Source of the DNA: Onchocerca volvulus | Lineage: Eukaryota > Nematoda > Chromadorea > Rhabditida > Onchocercidae | Reading direction: 5' to 3' | Length of the DNA stretch: 64,000 bases | Assembly (NCBI GenBank): GCA_000499405.2 | Contig: HG738140.1 | Coordinates: 15,515,097 to 15,579,096, forward strand | Part shown: one piece after another, positions 49,614 to 61,082 of the stretch | Numbering within the stretch: position 1 is the stretch's first letter | How the letters are laid out: each line of letters begins with the position of its first letter | Notes under the pieces: model-generated | Told to the model about the DNA's origin: nothing | Seen by the model: the letters and a program-made list of their open reading frames with translations, nothing else | Database searches by the model: none | Made by a program: the position numbers and the translations under genes

Positions 49614-52600
49614 ATGTCACCATCAACTGGACATTACCTCCTGCTGTTTCTGACAATCTGTTTGATGACATCTGGTGGACACTGCTTGTCTCATCGTTAT
49701 CATTCTAATCATCAATACCAACAACAACAGCAGGAGGAATATCATTTCTTGCCAACCCGCTCAGTCTTAATACCCGCGGCATCGCGATTACAACTCCCGC
49801 CAAATCAACATGCTATTATACGAAGAGATAGTCCTCCACAACAGCAATATTCACCACCTGGTAAAATTCATTCTACCACTCCAACTGTCACACTCGTAAA
49901 AAAAATCGATATGTCACAGGTAATTTTCCAAACTTTCAAATTTTTGAAATTTAAATTCCATTTCGTATTTCTACCTTCTTTCACTACATAAATTTTCAAT
50001 CTTCTCTACTGTTAAATCCAAGAGCAAACAAATCCAAGAGTAATGGAAATTCAATTCCTATTTCAAATTGAAATTTTAAATTCAAAAAAAAAGAAAAAAG
50101 TTGCATAATATTCTCTAGATTTGTAATTATTCATGGAATTTGCTAATTGTTTTATCAGAATTTCTTTTCATAATATTGCTATTTTGGTTATTTAGATTGA
50201 GGAAGAATTGAAAGCGTTGAAAAAGAAGAGAAAACGATTACGACAATTACGTGGAGAAATCCGTGAATTGAGTGATTATTTTTTAAATAGTAAACAAGTA
50301 TTTTCAAAGGGTAAATTTTAAATTTCCATAAATTTTTCTAAAATCTTGAAAGCTACTCATCATCTCTTTTCTATCTAACACTACGAGAGAAAATTTCCAA
50401 TAAATTCGATAATAACGGTTATGTCAATCTGTTCATTTCATTTATTTTTCCATCAATATTAAACGAATTTCTTTGAATTCAGACAAAATTAGAATAATGC
50501 TTACTTAATTTATGCATTTCTTCGCTTTTACTTTTCTTATAAAACGAACATTTAGAAGAACAAATGTTTCTTTTAGAACGAATATTTCTTTTCAAATTTA
50601 GAACGAACATTTCTTCTCAAATATTGCAATTTAAACTAATTTTTTTGAAAGAATTGATTAGTTTGATTCATTTTTAGTCGAAGAATCTAATTTTATTTAT
50701 TTATTTTTTTCAAATTTAAATTGCAAATTGCAAAAGAATTTCGAAGAAAATGAAAAATATTTCAGAAAAAATTTTCACTTTTCAACTTTTCAATTTTTGA
50801 AAAAAATATTTTTAGAAAAAAAAAGGAAAAAATGAAAAATATTTCAGAAGAAAATGAATTAAATTTTTCAAATAGTTAGATGAATGCAACTAATCAAAAA
50901 ATATCAATTCAACTAACAATTGGTAAATTTAAGTGATTGAACAAAATTCTGAAAAATCTTATTGAAACTGATACATCGTAGAAATTACACTAAACAATGG
51001 AAAAAATATTCTCATTTTTTCCTCTTCTTTTCCTTTCCTTCCTCTGATCAAATTTTTTAATTCTGTTAATTAGTCAATTTATTGCAAATTGTAATTATCA
51101 TTGCAGTTCATTGCTAATTAACTAATTTTATTTGAAAATCTCTGCTTAATAAATTTACTTCAAAATATCTTCTTTTCTCAAAAAAAAAGTCAATTAATTT
51201 TATGAAATCTTATTAAAATTGATACATCGTAGAAAAAAAAGAAAATTGATGCATAAAAAAAAAAGTCAAAACTGATAAAAAAATCGATTTATTTAGGAAA
51301 TAATTTCAAGATGAAATAAAGTAAATATCACTGTAAATAAACAATAAATAAGGAATGTTTTTTTCTACTGAAATAATAATATGAAGTATGAGTATTTCAT
51401 TTCTATTTAGATACAGTTGATATGCAGCTTGCTATTATTTTATTTCCCTTTTTTATTTTATAAGAATTAGATTTCAATAAGATTTCCTGGAATTTTAAAA
51501 AAAGGAAATGAAATATTTCAGATGATGCGAATGGAAATGATTTACTGAAAAACCATAAAATGAAAGAAACGTACGCACGATGGCGAAAACAAATAACATC
51601 ACGTGTAAAATCAATTATGAGACGCTTGAAAAAACTGGAAAATGAAGTGAAAACCGAACGAAATTTTACTAAAGTCAGTTAAAAATTACTTCTTTTTTTA
51701 AGACTTAAACTTCAAAACTTACAATATATGAATTTAAATGCAAAATTTATCATTCATTAAATAGATACAATTATTTGAACTATTCCTAATTAATTAAGAT
51801 AGTAAGTCTGAATATTTCTTAGTCTCTTAAAAATTAAGTTTTATTATAACAAGGTTTCATCAATTAGTAATAACCAAAATGCTAATTAGCAGTAGTCAAA
51901 TTTTGAAAGGGAAAACAAAATGAAATTTTGCTTTCTTTGCCTAATTCTGTTCTTAAATTTGAAAAAAAAAAAAAAAAAATTAATGCTCAAGCAATTTTAT
52001 CTCATTGAGAATATCATTTACGATTTTTTCAAGTAAATAAAAAAATTAAATTATAAAAGATTGGTGTAATTAGGAAAGGAGAAAACTGGCTAAACGTTTG
52101 CCAATGTTAGCGTTGAATTTTCATACGGTACCACCATCATCTCAAACATTGCTAATCACAACAAATAAAAATCTCAAGGTGAGTACTCTAATTCTCATCA
52201 AATTTTTTCGCTTTTTTATTATTCAAATTTTTTATCGATTAGAAGAAAAACTGAAGTATTGAATGTTAGTAAAAAGAATATGATAAATATCAGCTTGATT
52301 TTTATTGTTCAATAGAATATCTTTCCGGATAATCACATAAGATTTGCATTGGAAATATTCTGATTGTTAAATTGATAAAATATTTCATTTAATTCATCCA
52401 TTTAATCAAATAATCGATAATATTCTATATTATTACAGATCAGACGGCTTCATTCATCCATAAATCAATCGAAAAACGGTGAATCCGGTGCAATTTGCAT
52501 TGGTCATAATGATTGCAAACCAGGTTGATAGTTGAGTATAAATAGGGAAATAAAATTAGTGCAATTTACTTGAAATTAATTTTAATAAATGCATTGTAAT

Positions 52601-53632
52601 TTAATGTATCAATTTTCATTTTTTTGCAACTTTATGCATTTTTCATTAATTAAAATCATTATCAATGATGTTAATGATATTGTTTGTTTCAGTTTTATCG
52701 ATTCTTCGACAATTTTATTGCAGACTTTTTTTTTTTGAAACGAAACGAATACTTTTTTAAAATTTAGAATTTAAATTTAAAAAAAAAAAAAAAGATTTTT
52801 TCAAGGATTGTGTTGTCATCGTACTCTCTTAATGAATGCAAATTCATCGATATCATCAACAGCTAATTCATGCTATCAGTATATGTTGAAAGAAGGTGAA
52901 TTATGCGAAGATTCATGCCAATGTGAAGCTCGATTACATTGTTTCCGAAGTTCAAATCAATTAAATACAGACAAATCGATTGCAAAATCACAACGCAATG
53001 TGGTATAACTTTGTTTTCTTTTTTTTTTTTTAAAACCAATATTTAGGCGAATAGCTTGACTTTTGACCTTTATCTATTTTCTTGTACATACTATAATGCT
53101 AAATACTTTCACATGATATCAGGATAAAATTTAATGTGCTACTTTTTGCACTACAATTCTTTTAAATTTTTATGGCATATCTCATTATTTATTTTGATTG
53201 CTGTTTGATGAATGAGTCATAATATTTAGAAGCTTTATTTGCTGTGTTGCATTCTTTTAAATTGATCTAACATAGAAGTAGCAATTTCAGATTATATAAA
53301 AGTTGAAATTATTCAGCATAATATTTCGTGAAGAAAATAAGAACGAGAAAAAGAATGAAAATGAAATGAATAAGTATTTTTGCAGAGTTGCATTTATTGA
53401 AATGACATAATTGGAAAGTATGCGAATAAATTATAAGGAATAAAATTATATAGTACAAAGACTAGTATTCTAACAGTTTATTTATTTGATTACTTATTTG
53501 CTTGTTTTATTAATTATTTCAATACAGTACGCAGTTTGCAAGAAACTCTCCAGCAGTGATATTGTGAATGGAATATATTTGAATGCAAAAGATTCATCAT
53601 TTCTCATAAAATCACCGATACGTCAACAATAA
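49614..53632 (+). CDS. Secreted Dickkopf-3-like protein with one colipase-fold Cys domain
   Basis: Dickkopf proteins are secreted modulators of Wnt and related signalling; the role here is unknown. Exons: 49614-49919, 50196-50310, 51522-51673, 52074-52178, 52439-52523, 52806-53002, 53528-53632; phases join to 354 residues. Residues 1-24 are a clear signal peptide (HYLLLFLTICLMTSG). Next comes a Gln/Pro-rich low-complexity stretch (YQQQQQEEY), then long basic and acidic helices likely to form coiled coil (EEELKALKKKRKRLRQLRGE; RRLKKLENEVKTER). The C-terminal domain (about 246-324) has ten Cys in the DKK Cys-2 pattern: CIGHNDCKPGLCC, SC, EGELCEDSCQC, LHC, YAVC. The GLCC and EGELC phrases are closest, from memory, to Dickkopf-3. 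The Cys-1 domain of vertebrate Dickkopfs is missing; no Cys lies between the signal peptide and residue 246. The exon 6 acceptor ends in AAG. Confidence 0.85.
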
Positions 53633-56520
53633 CTGAACTTATCGTAATGCATTTTCATTTGTTAATATTTTAGTTAATGAATGTTTTTTTTTTTCTTCAT
53701 TTATATTGCTTAATGCTTTTTATTTTGCAATCTTCCAAGTTATTCTATTCATTGTTAATTTTCGAAAGATGGCATACTCAATGATGTATTTTGATTTCTT
53801 CATCTATTTCCCCTTTTTTTTTCTCTTTCTGTGATGAGAAAAAATTATGGCAATTTATCTTAATTTAAGGTACTATTCCCTTGATAAGTAAGTTTAACAT
53901 TTTGTGAAATATTTCAATTTCATGCTAATATTTCACAGAAATGATGACATTTTATAGAAAGTCAGTACATTTTCAGTATGGCATAAATCGAAGAATTCCA
54001 TGGTATTGAAATTGTGTGACATGATGCATTTATTGTACAGTTGTTGTTTTGTCCCTTATCAAATTGATCTTTTATTTTAAATGTTGTTTTATTTGTTGTT
54101 GTGAGCGTAAATTTTACTATTTATATTTTGTAATTTATGAATAATTTATAGCAAAATTTTATAGTTGAAGAAATTATACGAGCATCAAATTATTTTGTCT
54201 AAATATAAATTTCATTGATTTTTCTCTCTCAGATCGTTTTAATCTAAAGAGAGTAATTTACAAATAATGTAATTGCTCTTAATTGAATTGAAAAGATTGA
54301 AAAATCATAATCGACATTTGTTTTGAAATGATCAATTTACCAAGATGTGGCAACAATTGTTTAAATTGATTCATAGTATTTTATGATTTTTTTAAATGAT
54401 ATTATAGGATTAAATATGGATAAATAGTTTAATTTTTTTTTATTATTTAAGGGTGAAAATTTTAAAAACTTCTTTTTTCTGATGAATTAATAATCATTAT
54501 ATAAAATTTTTTAAGAATTTTTTCTTTTTTTTTGCAAATTGAAATCCATAATTGCGTAACCTTACCTTCTATAGCGATGTTCTACAATTATATTAGTTTG
54601 ACAGTTTCTCGTTTTCTACATGAGACTGATGACTAAAACAAGATTTTTTTTTATTAAATTTAGATTAAGACTAAAATTCAGATTAATCCTGCTCAAAAAA
54701 TTAATCTTCGACAAAAAATTCAGTAAATTTGAGAATCGAGAAATGAGACAAATGAAAAGGGAAAAATATGTTATTAACGAATGAAAGCTTAATTGCTTTT
54801 TATCAAGAAATTTTAGGAGTGAATAGAACAGCTTAGGAATAGGTGAAAATGAATATTTTAATTATTTTCATTATTTATGAAAACATTTTCTCTCTTTTTT
54901 TAAAAGTTTTTATTCAATTTTAGTTTTTTTTTTTTTTTTGTTTTATTTTGTAGATTTTAAGAAAGAAAAAAAAAAAAAATTTTTCGGATGTATCTTGATC
55001 TCTTCATTGTACAAAGCTTCATCTTATTCGTCGTGTTGTGAATGTTATTGTATTTTTTATTATTCTCTGTTATAATTCAATTATTTTCATTAAATAATTA
55101 AAACTATCTAGGATTTTCATTTATTAAATTAAGCTGAATTTAGCATTATTTCTTAAATTTGTTTTGTTCATTTTTTTTTTCGTTGTTTATTTATAATTTA
55201 ATCAATCCATGAAATCTTCTTTCTAACCTTACAATTTACAATATATTCGATATAAAAAGTTAGCTGTGACTCAGTTTTTAGTCCTTATTCGTTTTTTCTT
55301 TTTTTTTTTCTTTTTGAAAAAAATTGTGTAAAATATGCGTTGAGGTAGTTACAGTTTTGATAGTTTTAATTGAAGATTTTAAAATTTTCAAAAAAATTTA
55401 AAATTTTGAAAGCTGAATTTTAATTTTTTTGGAAGAATTTTTGCATAACCAGAAAATAAAACCATAATAAAAACTGCTAGTACTAAAATTATTGCTATTA
55501 CTAAAATTCGATATCTTTCAATTATAATTTGTCAGTAATATATGATCGATTAATTGGATAATTATCCTTTCTTATCAATTTTTCTTTTATCGATATTTTT
55601 ACAATAGTATGTCCAGATAATTATAAGTGGTAATATTTTTGATTCATTATGACCGAAAAAAAAATTTACGTAGGTTCGGGAGATTCGTTGAAATCGTGAA
55701 TCTTTCAAGAATTTATGCATATATATGTATATTACTGCTAGTACTAAAATTTTTCCAGTATTTTTTTTTACTTAAATTTTCATAAAATTTAAACGGTATA
55801 ATGCTTTAAAATGTATATATTCTTTTGCTAGTGACATTTTTTCAGAAAAAAAAATTCTATTTACATAATTAATAGTTTTCTATGACATATTTATTATTTA
55901 CGGTATCTTTCATTTTTTTTTTTTTTTCAGGGAAAGAGATGATTTAGAATAAATTTCTTAGTAAAATGAAATATGCGAGTTATTTTTTTAGCGTTTAACA
56001 TATATATTGATTGATTGCAGTATATTTAATTTTTCATAGCGTATCTGTTTCAGAAATTTATAAAATTCTTTTTTTGTATGTATAATCGGTACTTATTAAC
56101 TTATAATTTTTCTTTCGCAATTTAAATGAATTTCATTGTTTGATATGAAAATTTAGAGAAATTTTGCATTGTCTTTAATAAAATTAATTTCAAATGTATT
56201 TTTTCTAAAATGATTTGGCATTTTTTTTTCCTCCCAGTATATTAAAAACTTCGTAATTTTAATTTGGTCAATTCAAATTAATAATTTGTCATATTTTTTC
56301 TTTTTCTTTCCTTGTATGTATGTGTGTATTTTGTTTTGCGTTTACTTATTTGTCTATTTATTTACTTCTGCTTTTATCTGCTATAAGCCATTTTTGTTTC
56401 AAAAATTGCCCGAATAACATAGTTCTATTTTAATTTTGCTTTGTACTAATTTTGATAGTAAAATTATTTCCTGTCATTGCGATACAAATAGAATTTAAAA
56501 AGTATGTCAACCTAAATAAA
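53633..56520. other. Downstream region of the Dickkopf-like gene
   Basis: 2.9 kb of AT-rich sequence with many T runs and no splice-bounded coding segment. It contains that gene's 3' UTR; I could not fix one polyadenylation site. Confidence 0.45.
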
Positions 56521-56710
56521 TTAAGCCCCCGTTATTCTGTCTCTCGATATGTAAACAGCATTCGAAGGGCTAATAGACAATAGTGAAGGCGGCGGCGGTT
56601 CGATATTTGAGCATTACCCTTTGTTTACCTCCTCTTCCACACCGAAATTTCCCAGCCTTTCCATTTGTTTACTGCATATGGAAAGAGAGTTTGGGTTGGG
56701 ATGGGTTGCG
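56521..56710. promoter_or_regulatory. GC-rich, promoter-like patch with three forkhead sites
   Basis: Composition is markedly richer in G+C than its surroundings (for example GGCGGCGGCGG at 56588-56598). It has GTAAACA at 56551-56557 and the exact nematode DAF-16-type element TTGTTTAC at 56621-56628 and 56665-56672. The third site lies in the loop of an 8-bp inverted repeat (CTTTCCAT to ATGGAAAG). An open frame at 56583-56792 crosses it but shows no family features. Which gene it would control is unclear. Confidence 0.4.
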
Positions 56711-58180
56711 GAGTTTCGTGATTTATGGTTCTTTTTTTTTTTATTTTAATGCAATGAGAATTTTTAGAAATTTTTTGTTTAATTTTTTTTGAAAGTGTCA
56801 ATATGAGGATTGAAGCTCATTGAGCCTCTCGAGGTGAATCTAGATGAGCCAGGAATGCTAGGCAAAAGATTAAATATTACAAAAGAATACAATAAACGAG
56901 ATCTCACTATGAGCCATAAATTTTGTGTTTACGAATCTCATCTCAAGTTAGATTACATCTGTACTCCAAGAATTGAAATCAGTAAAGGAAAAGAGAAATT
57001 TTGACGATCCAAGGTTTTTTAACTTTGACGTTATTTCTATGGCGTACCGTTATCAAGCAATCCCACACCCCACATCTCCTGATTCAAATATGAACTGTCG
57101 AAAATGGTGACACGTGGGAAATTTCGGGCTAGACAAAAGAATTAGACAAAGGGTGATTGCTCACTGGAAACAATAAGCCTTGTTCATTCATCTCATGATC
57201 TTGCTCACATAATCGGGGAAAATAAATCGAAAGGAAACACAATTAAGTAATCCAGAATACCAATTCCAGAAAGTAATAGGCTTAGGCTTTAGCATGAATT
57301 CGTTCTTTTTTTTTTTTCAAAAATGCTCGAAATTTTGGAATTTGATACCAAGCTACACTAATTTAAACAAAAAAAAAAAAGATAATGTAAAGAAATTAAA
57401 GTTACTTAAGTATACAGCTAATTACCTACAAATCGAAAAGTTTTTTTTTTTTTCAAGTTTAAAAAATTTAAGTCAAACTAAACAATTAACAAAAATATAA
57501 AACAGAGTAGGGAAAAAGTTGGTACCAAAACTATCATAGGAGAAGAAAATTAAAATTAGAAAAATAAACAATGATAAGGAAACAGAAAAAAAGATCAAAA
57601 AGTCAAAAATAATTTACAAACAGTTAAAAATTCTAAGTGAATTTTGGAGGTGATGAACCATTAACAAAGAAATGCTTTTCTTATCGTAAAAGGTGATTAT
57701 TTTTTTAACGATTGTTAGTCAAACCATATCATCCAACTACTTAATCCTGCAAAATTAATACTCAATTTGGCTTCTACTTTTTCTAGATAACGTTGTGCTA
57801 AAAATTAGTTTCAAATCCTGTATATCCTTAATTTTCACATCTTCAAAGCTCAAATGCTTCAATAAGAAAACAAAATTAGTTGACATTAAACTTTCGATTT
57901 CTTTTTTTTTATTTTTGTTTTTCATTTTTTAAAAATTTCTTCCGTTTATTTATTTTCTTTTATTTTCTTCGTTTTTTTTTTCTACTTTGTTTTTTTCCTT
58001 ATTTTTTATTTTCCACTTTTTTTTAATTTTTATTCTTTTTTTTTCGTCTTATATAAATTTTTTGCTTCTTAACTTTTATTAATAAAGTCTGTCGCTGAAG
58101 TTGTGAGGATAAAAGAAGAAAATCAGTAATTCCTTTATTTTAAATTTTACATTGCATATTTGATGTAGTTGATTGTGAAA
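56711..58180. other. Unassigned region, no firm gene
   Basis: 1.5 kb. An open frame 56810-57004 (with NITKEYNKRDLTMSHKF, no ATG at its 5' end) and the moderately GC-richer 57020-57220 stretch are not clearly exons. The rest is A- and T-rich. Confidence 0.3.
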
Positions 58181-58555
58181 TCATTTTTTGTCTATCAAGT
58201 TAATGAGCTTTAAAAAAAGCTCTCTTTCATCTTGCGCTAACCGTAAGCACAATCTCATGCGCACCAAAGACGCATGCTCCCGAGACAACAAAGGATCTTT
58301 CTTGTCTTTCCAAAATGTTACCAAAGATCCTCCATCCACGAAGAAGATGAGGGTCCTGAGTATAAAAATCATTTCAACGAGTAAGCTGCCATGAGCTCGG
58401 TCGAATGGTCCAGCTCGTGGTATATCAGTTTTTCTCTTTGCGTAACCCTATTTTTTTTTTTGTATTATAATTTCTTCATGAAAGTTATCCTTTGGTATTG
58501 TCGAGATTGTATTGTTGATATAATTGTTGTAATAATTGTTGCGTACGTTGATTAA

Positions 58556-58747
58556 CAAATTAATCATAATAAAGGTTTAATTACCCAAGTTTGAGGTTCA
58601 TTTCCAAGTGAGTAAACAACAAAGTTGAAGAAACTGTGAGAACTGAGGAACAAAATTCAACGTATTATTTTGTCACGATTAGAAAGAAAAGCGACAAAAC
58701 CATAATAAAAAAAAGAAAAAAGAAAAAGGATCTAGCAAATTTATCAT
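58556..58747 (+). mobile_element. SL1-tagged insertion: retrocopy or SL RNA-derived sequence
   Basis: The segment starts with exact SL1 at 58574, runs about 105 nt without an ATG, and ends in AATAAA plus an A/G-rich tract (58702-58728). Twelve-base flanks 58556-58567 (CAAATTAATCAT) and 58736-58747 (CAAATTTATCAT) differ at one base and might be a target-site duplication, though they do not abut the ends. A second, degenerate SL-like phrase CCAAGTGAGTAAACA follows at 58604-58618, recalling the exon-intron junction of nematode SL RNA. A hairpin TTTTGTC to GACAAAA spans 58668-58699. Retroposed trans-spliced mRNA and diverged SL RNA gene are both possible. Confidence 0.4.
58574..58595 (+). other. 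Exact 22-nt nematode SL1 spliced-leader sequence
   Basis: The 22 bases starting GGTTTAATTACCCAAG and ending TTTGAG match nematode SL1 without mismatch. The following bases (GTTCATTTCC) are not the usual SL RNA intron part (GTAAACATTG), and no canonical Sm site AATTTTTGG follows. A chance match of this length is not credible. Confidence 0.92.
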
Positions 58748-60464
58748 TAATTCGATCGTTCATTTTTTCTTCTGTTGCCAGAAACTCCAAACCTGAAAAT
58801 TAACTGAATGCTAAAATCCAAATTTAGCAATGTGAAGCATTCCTCTCAGAATGAATTCATTCCTTTTCAGTTGTATAACTCGATGTAGCTTCTCTGAGAA
58901 TTCCTTATCTTTATTATCTGTTTAATTGTTCAACCCAGTAATCAATGCTCGGAATTCCGTATTTCCTAAATGCATTTGTATTATAAAATCAATGTTATGT
59001 GAAACTTATCAAATCGTTGACTAGTCAACAGATTGGAGAAATATTGTGAAGACATGGGGCTGACGTAGGCTTCTTCGATGATTGTTTTTTCATGGTAACG
59101 GCCATTATGGTTGGGTATTAAATGAGTAGTACAAAGAAAAATTTAGTACAAGATTTTACATCATTTTCTCATTTACAATCGCAAATAAGTGCAAAGATTA
59201 TTTCTTATTATTTTCCAGTGATAATAAATATACCTTTTGTGTAAAGTCGAGCGCCTTCTCGTGACAAACCAACAACGCCCTTCTGCTTGATGAGGCGTTC
59301 TTGCATTACGGATGCAGCAGCTCTCGGACACCACTCCAAAGCATGTCCTTGCATCGCTGCCAGCCCGTGCTCCGAGTCGAACATTGGCGACATATTTATA
59401 AAACATCAGCACCGCTGGCAGAAATATAAAACAGGAATGAGTAAGAATCTGTAATAATAAATATGAGATAAAATGTGTCACATAAATTCATATACCAATT
59501 CAAAATTTTAAAACTGTAAAACAAATCATTCATTCTCAATACTTACTGTCCTTGCCATGCACCCGTGCGGTATGCAAGGCGCCATTCTCTTTCACTGACG
59601 CGAAACTTACGGTCACAGCCGGATACCTTACATTTGAAATATGAAGAGAAGATAATGCTGTTTTAATACATAATTCAATTCAAAAGAGTATTTGATTCAT
59701 ACTAACGCAAATGATGATGGAATAGAATTTAATGCTCATAGCGAAATGAAACGATTGCTAATTTTTCACCTCAAGTAGTAAATAAAACAATAAATAATTT
59801 TTTTTTTTTACTCATTACGATTTAAAAATTCCTTTTTCCAACAATTTCCATTGCAGAAACAACTATTCAGCTAAATAATCACTCTTAATGTCCATTTTTT
59901 CTTTTTTCGATCAAACTTTTGAAATTTTAGAAATAAATTTTGAAATTCCTTTGTAAAAAAATGAATTTGCTTTTTAATATTTCATATAATTTCATCAATT
60001 ATTTTTAATCTTAGTAATTCAATCGCTTCTATATGATAATTTCTGCCTAAAAATATAAATGAATATGTGTCAATCCTGTTGAAATGGAATTATTGTTCTA
60101 GAACTTCTGACATAACTAATCCTTAAAAATATAAACTAAGCATGGAAAACTTTATTATAAAAAATATTGCATAAGTTTTAGTTTCCGCTCACTCGATCCA
60201 GAAATCATCCGGAGAGTGACTGTCAAGATTATGAGCCAGGAATTCAGAAAAATCCATCAGCAAGTCAACTAATGCCGTTCAAGATTTCTTCCATCGTTTT
60301 CACTTTTTTTTCACTTTTAATATATGAAAGCTAAATCAATTATTTCATAAATCAAAAATTTCCTTCAGTATATATTCATATCTTTAAATATATGGGATTT
60401 GAGTGGTATTTTTAAGTGAAAGTTCAATTCACTTAACACAGAAAATTTTGAACAATAACATCAT

Positions 60465-61032
60465 TTATGAATAGTTCCAATGTCTTAATCGGAATCCATA
60501 GGCCCTGAAAGAAGAGTAGATATATCTTGTTCGCGGATTCGGAACTACTTGAGTTGTACTGTTGCAGTTGTGTTTATCTTTAGCATTAAATTTGTACTGA
60601 GATTGAAATCGCTGCAATACATTTTCCACTTGCGCATTTTCTAATCGGCAGTTTTTATTGATTAACAATGTGAGAAATGTATTTAATATGATTTATTTCG
60701 GAAAGTATTTTTTGTCTTACCGATGAGATTATTCTCATTCATGTTCGAGAAACGTTGCAGAGCAATCATGACTGTGCGGAAATTTGAATATTTCTTCCAT
60801 TTGTGCAGTAAATTCAAAAATTTGACAATTTATTTGAAACTTTCATTAAATAATTCGTAAATTCAACTAGTAATAGCCATGCATACTTATCGGATAAAAA
60901 AATTTGAATTTATTCGCAAGTAATTCATACAATGCACAAGTTTTGTTGTGAATGAAATGGGATGATGATAGAATAGCGATAAACCTGTTCAAAATATTCT
61001 GCGTAGATTTGACAACGAGTGAATTTCCATTC
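60465..61032 (-). CDS. Partial multi-exon gene of unknown family
   Basis: Three minus-strand segments join in one frame: 61032-60985 (EWKFTRCQIYAEYFEQ, between CGATCAG and CAG/GTTTAT), 60793-60721 (KYSNFRTVMIALQRFSNMNE, donor GTAAGA, acceptor only GGAAG), and 60640 downward (ENAQVENVLQRFQSQYKFNA). The last may end at CAA/GTAGTT after NCNSTTQ or continue to a stop at 60465. The helical, Gln- and Asn-rich residues look protein-like, and phases 0, 0 and 1 agree. No start codon or family was identified. It could continue into the coding-like blocks at 59640 and below. An upstream frame on the same strand (60867-61082) covers exon 1 in another phase. Confidence 0.4.
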
Positions 61033-61082
61033 CTGATCGTCATTGTTCTACAATTTTTTCCGTAGTAACAAAAATAATGCAC

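Larger units (their letters stand above)
58181..59640 (-). pseudogene. GC-elevated coding-like minus-strand segments, frame unresolved
   Basis: Three blocks stand out in composition: 59555-59640, 59208-59415 and 58181-58440. Two readings compete. Reading A: exon ending 59553 (VTVSFASVKENGALH...), acceptor TTCTGCCAG into 59415-59230 (an Arg-rich frame), donor AAAAG/GTATAT, then acceptor TACTCAG at about 58353 into RGWRIFGNILERQERS and a stop; phases join. Reading B: ATG at 59393 with a better-looking frame (HALEWCPRAAASVMQERLIK, GVVGLSREGARLYTK) that does not join neatly to either neighbour. A third frame at 58181-58372 ends ELFLKLINLIDKK. I recognise no family. It may be a real gene, a decayed gene, or part of the same gene as the exons at 60465-61032. 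Confidence 0.3.

Noticed and set aside
59230..59640. Considered as a 5S rRNA / SL RNA cluster because of its GC content and nearby SL1
   Set aside because: It does not match 5S rRNA features as I know them, and no SL RNA body was found.
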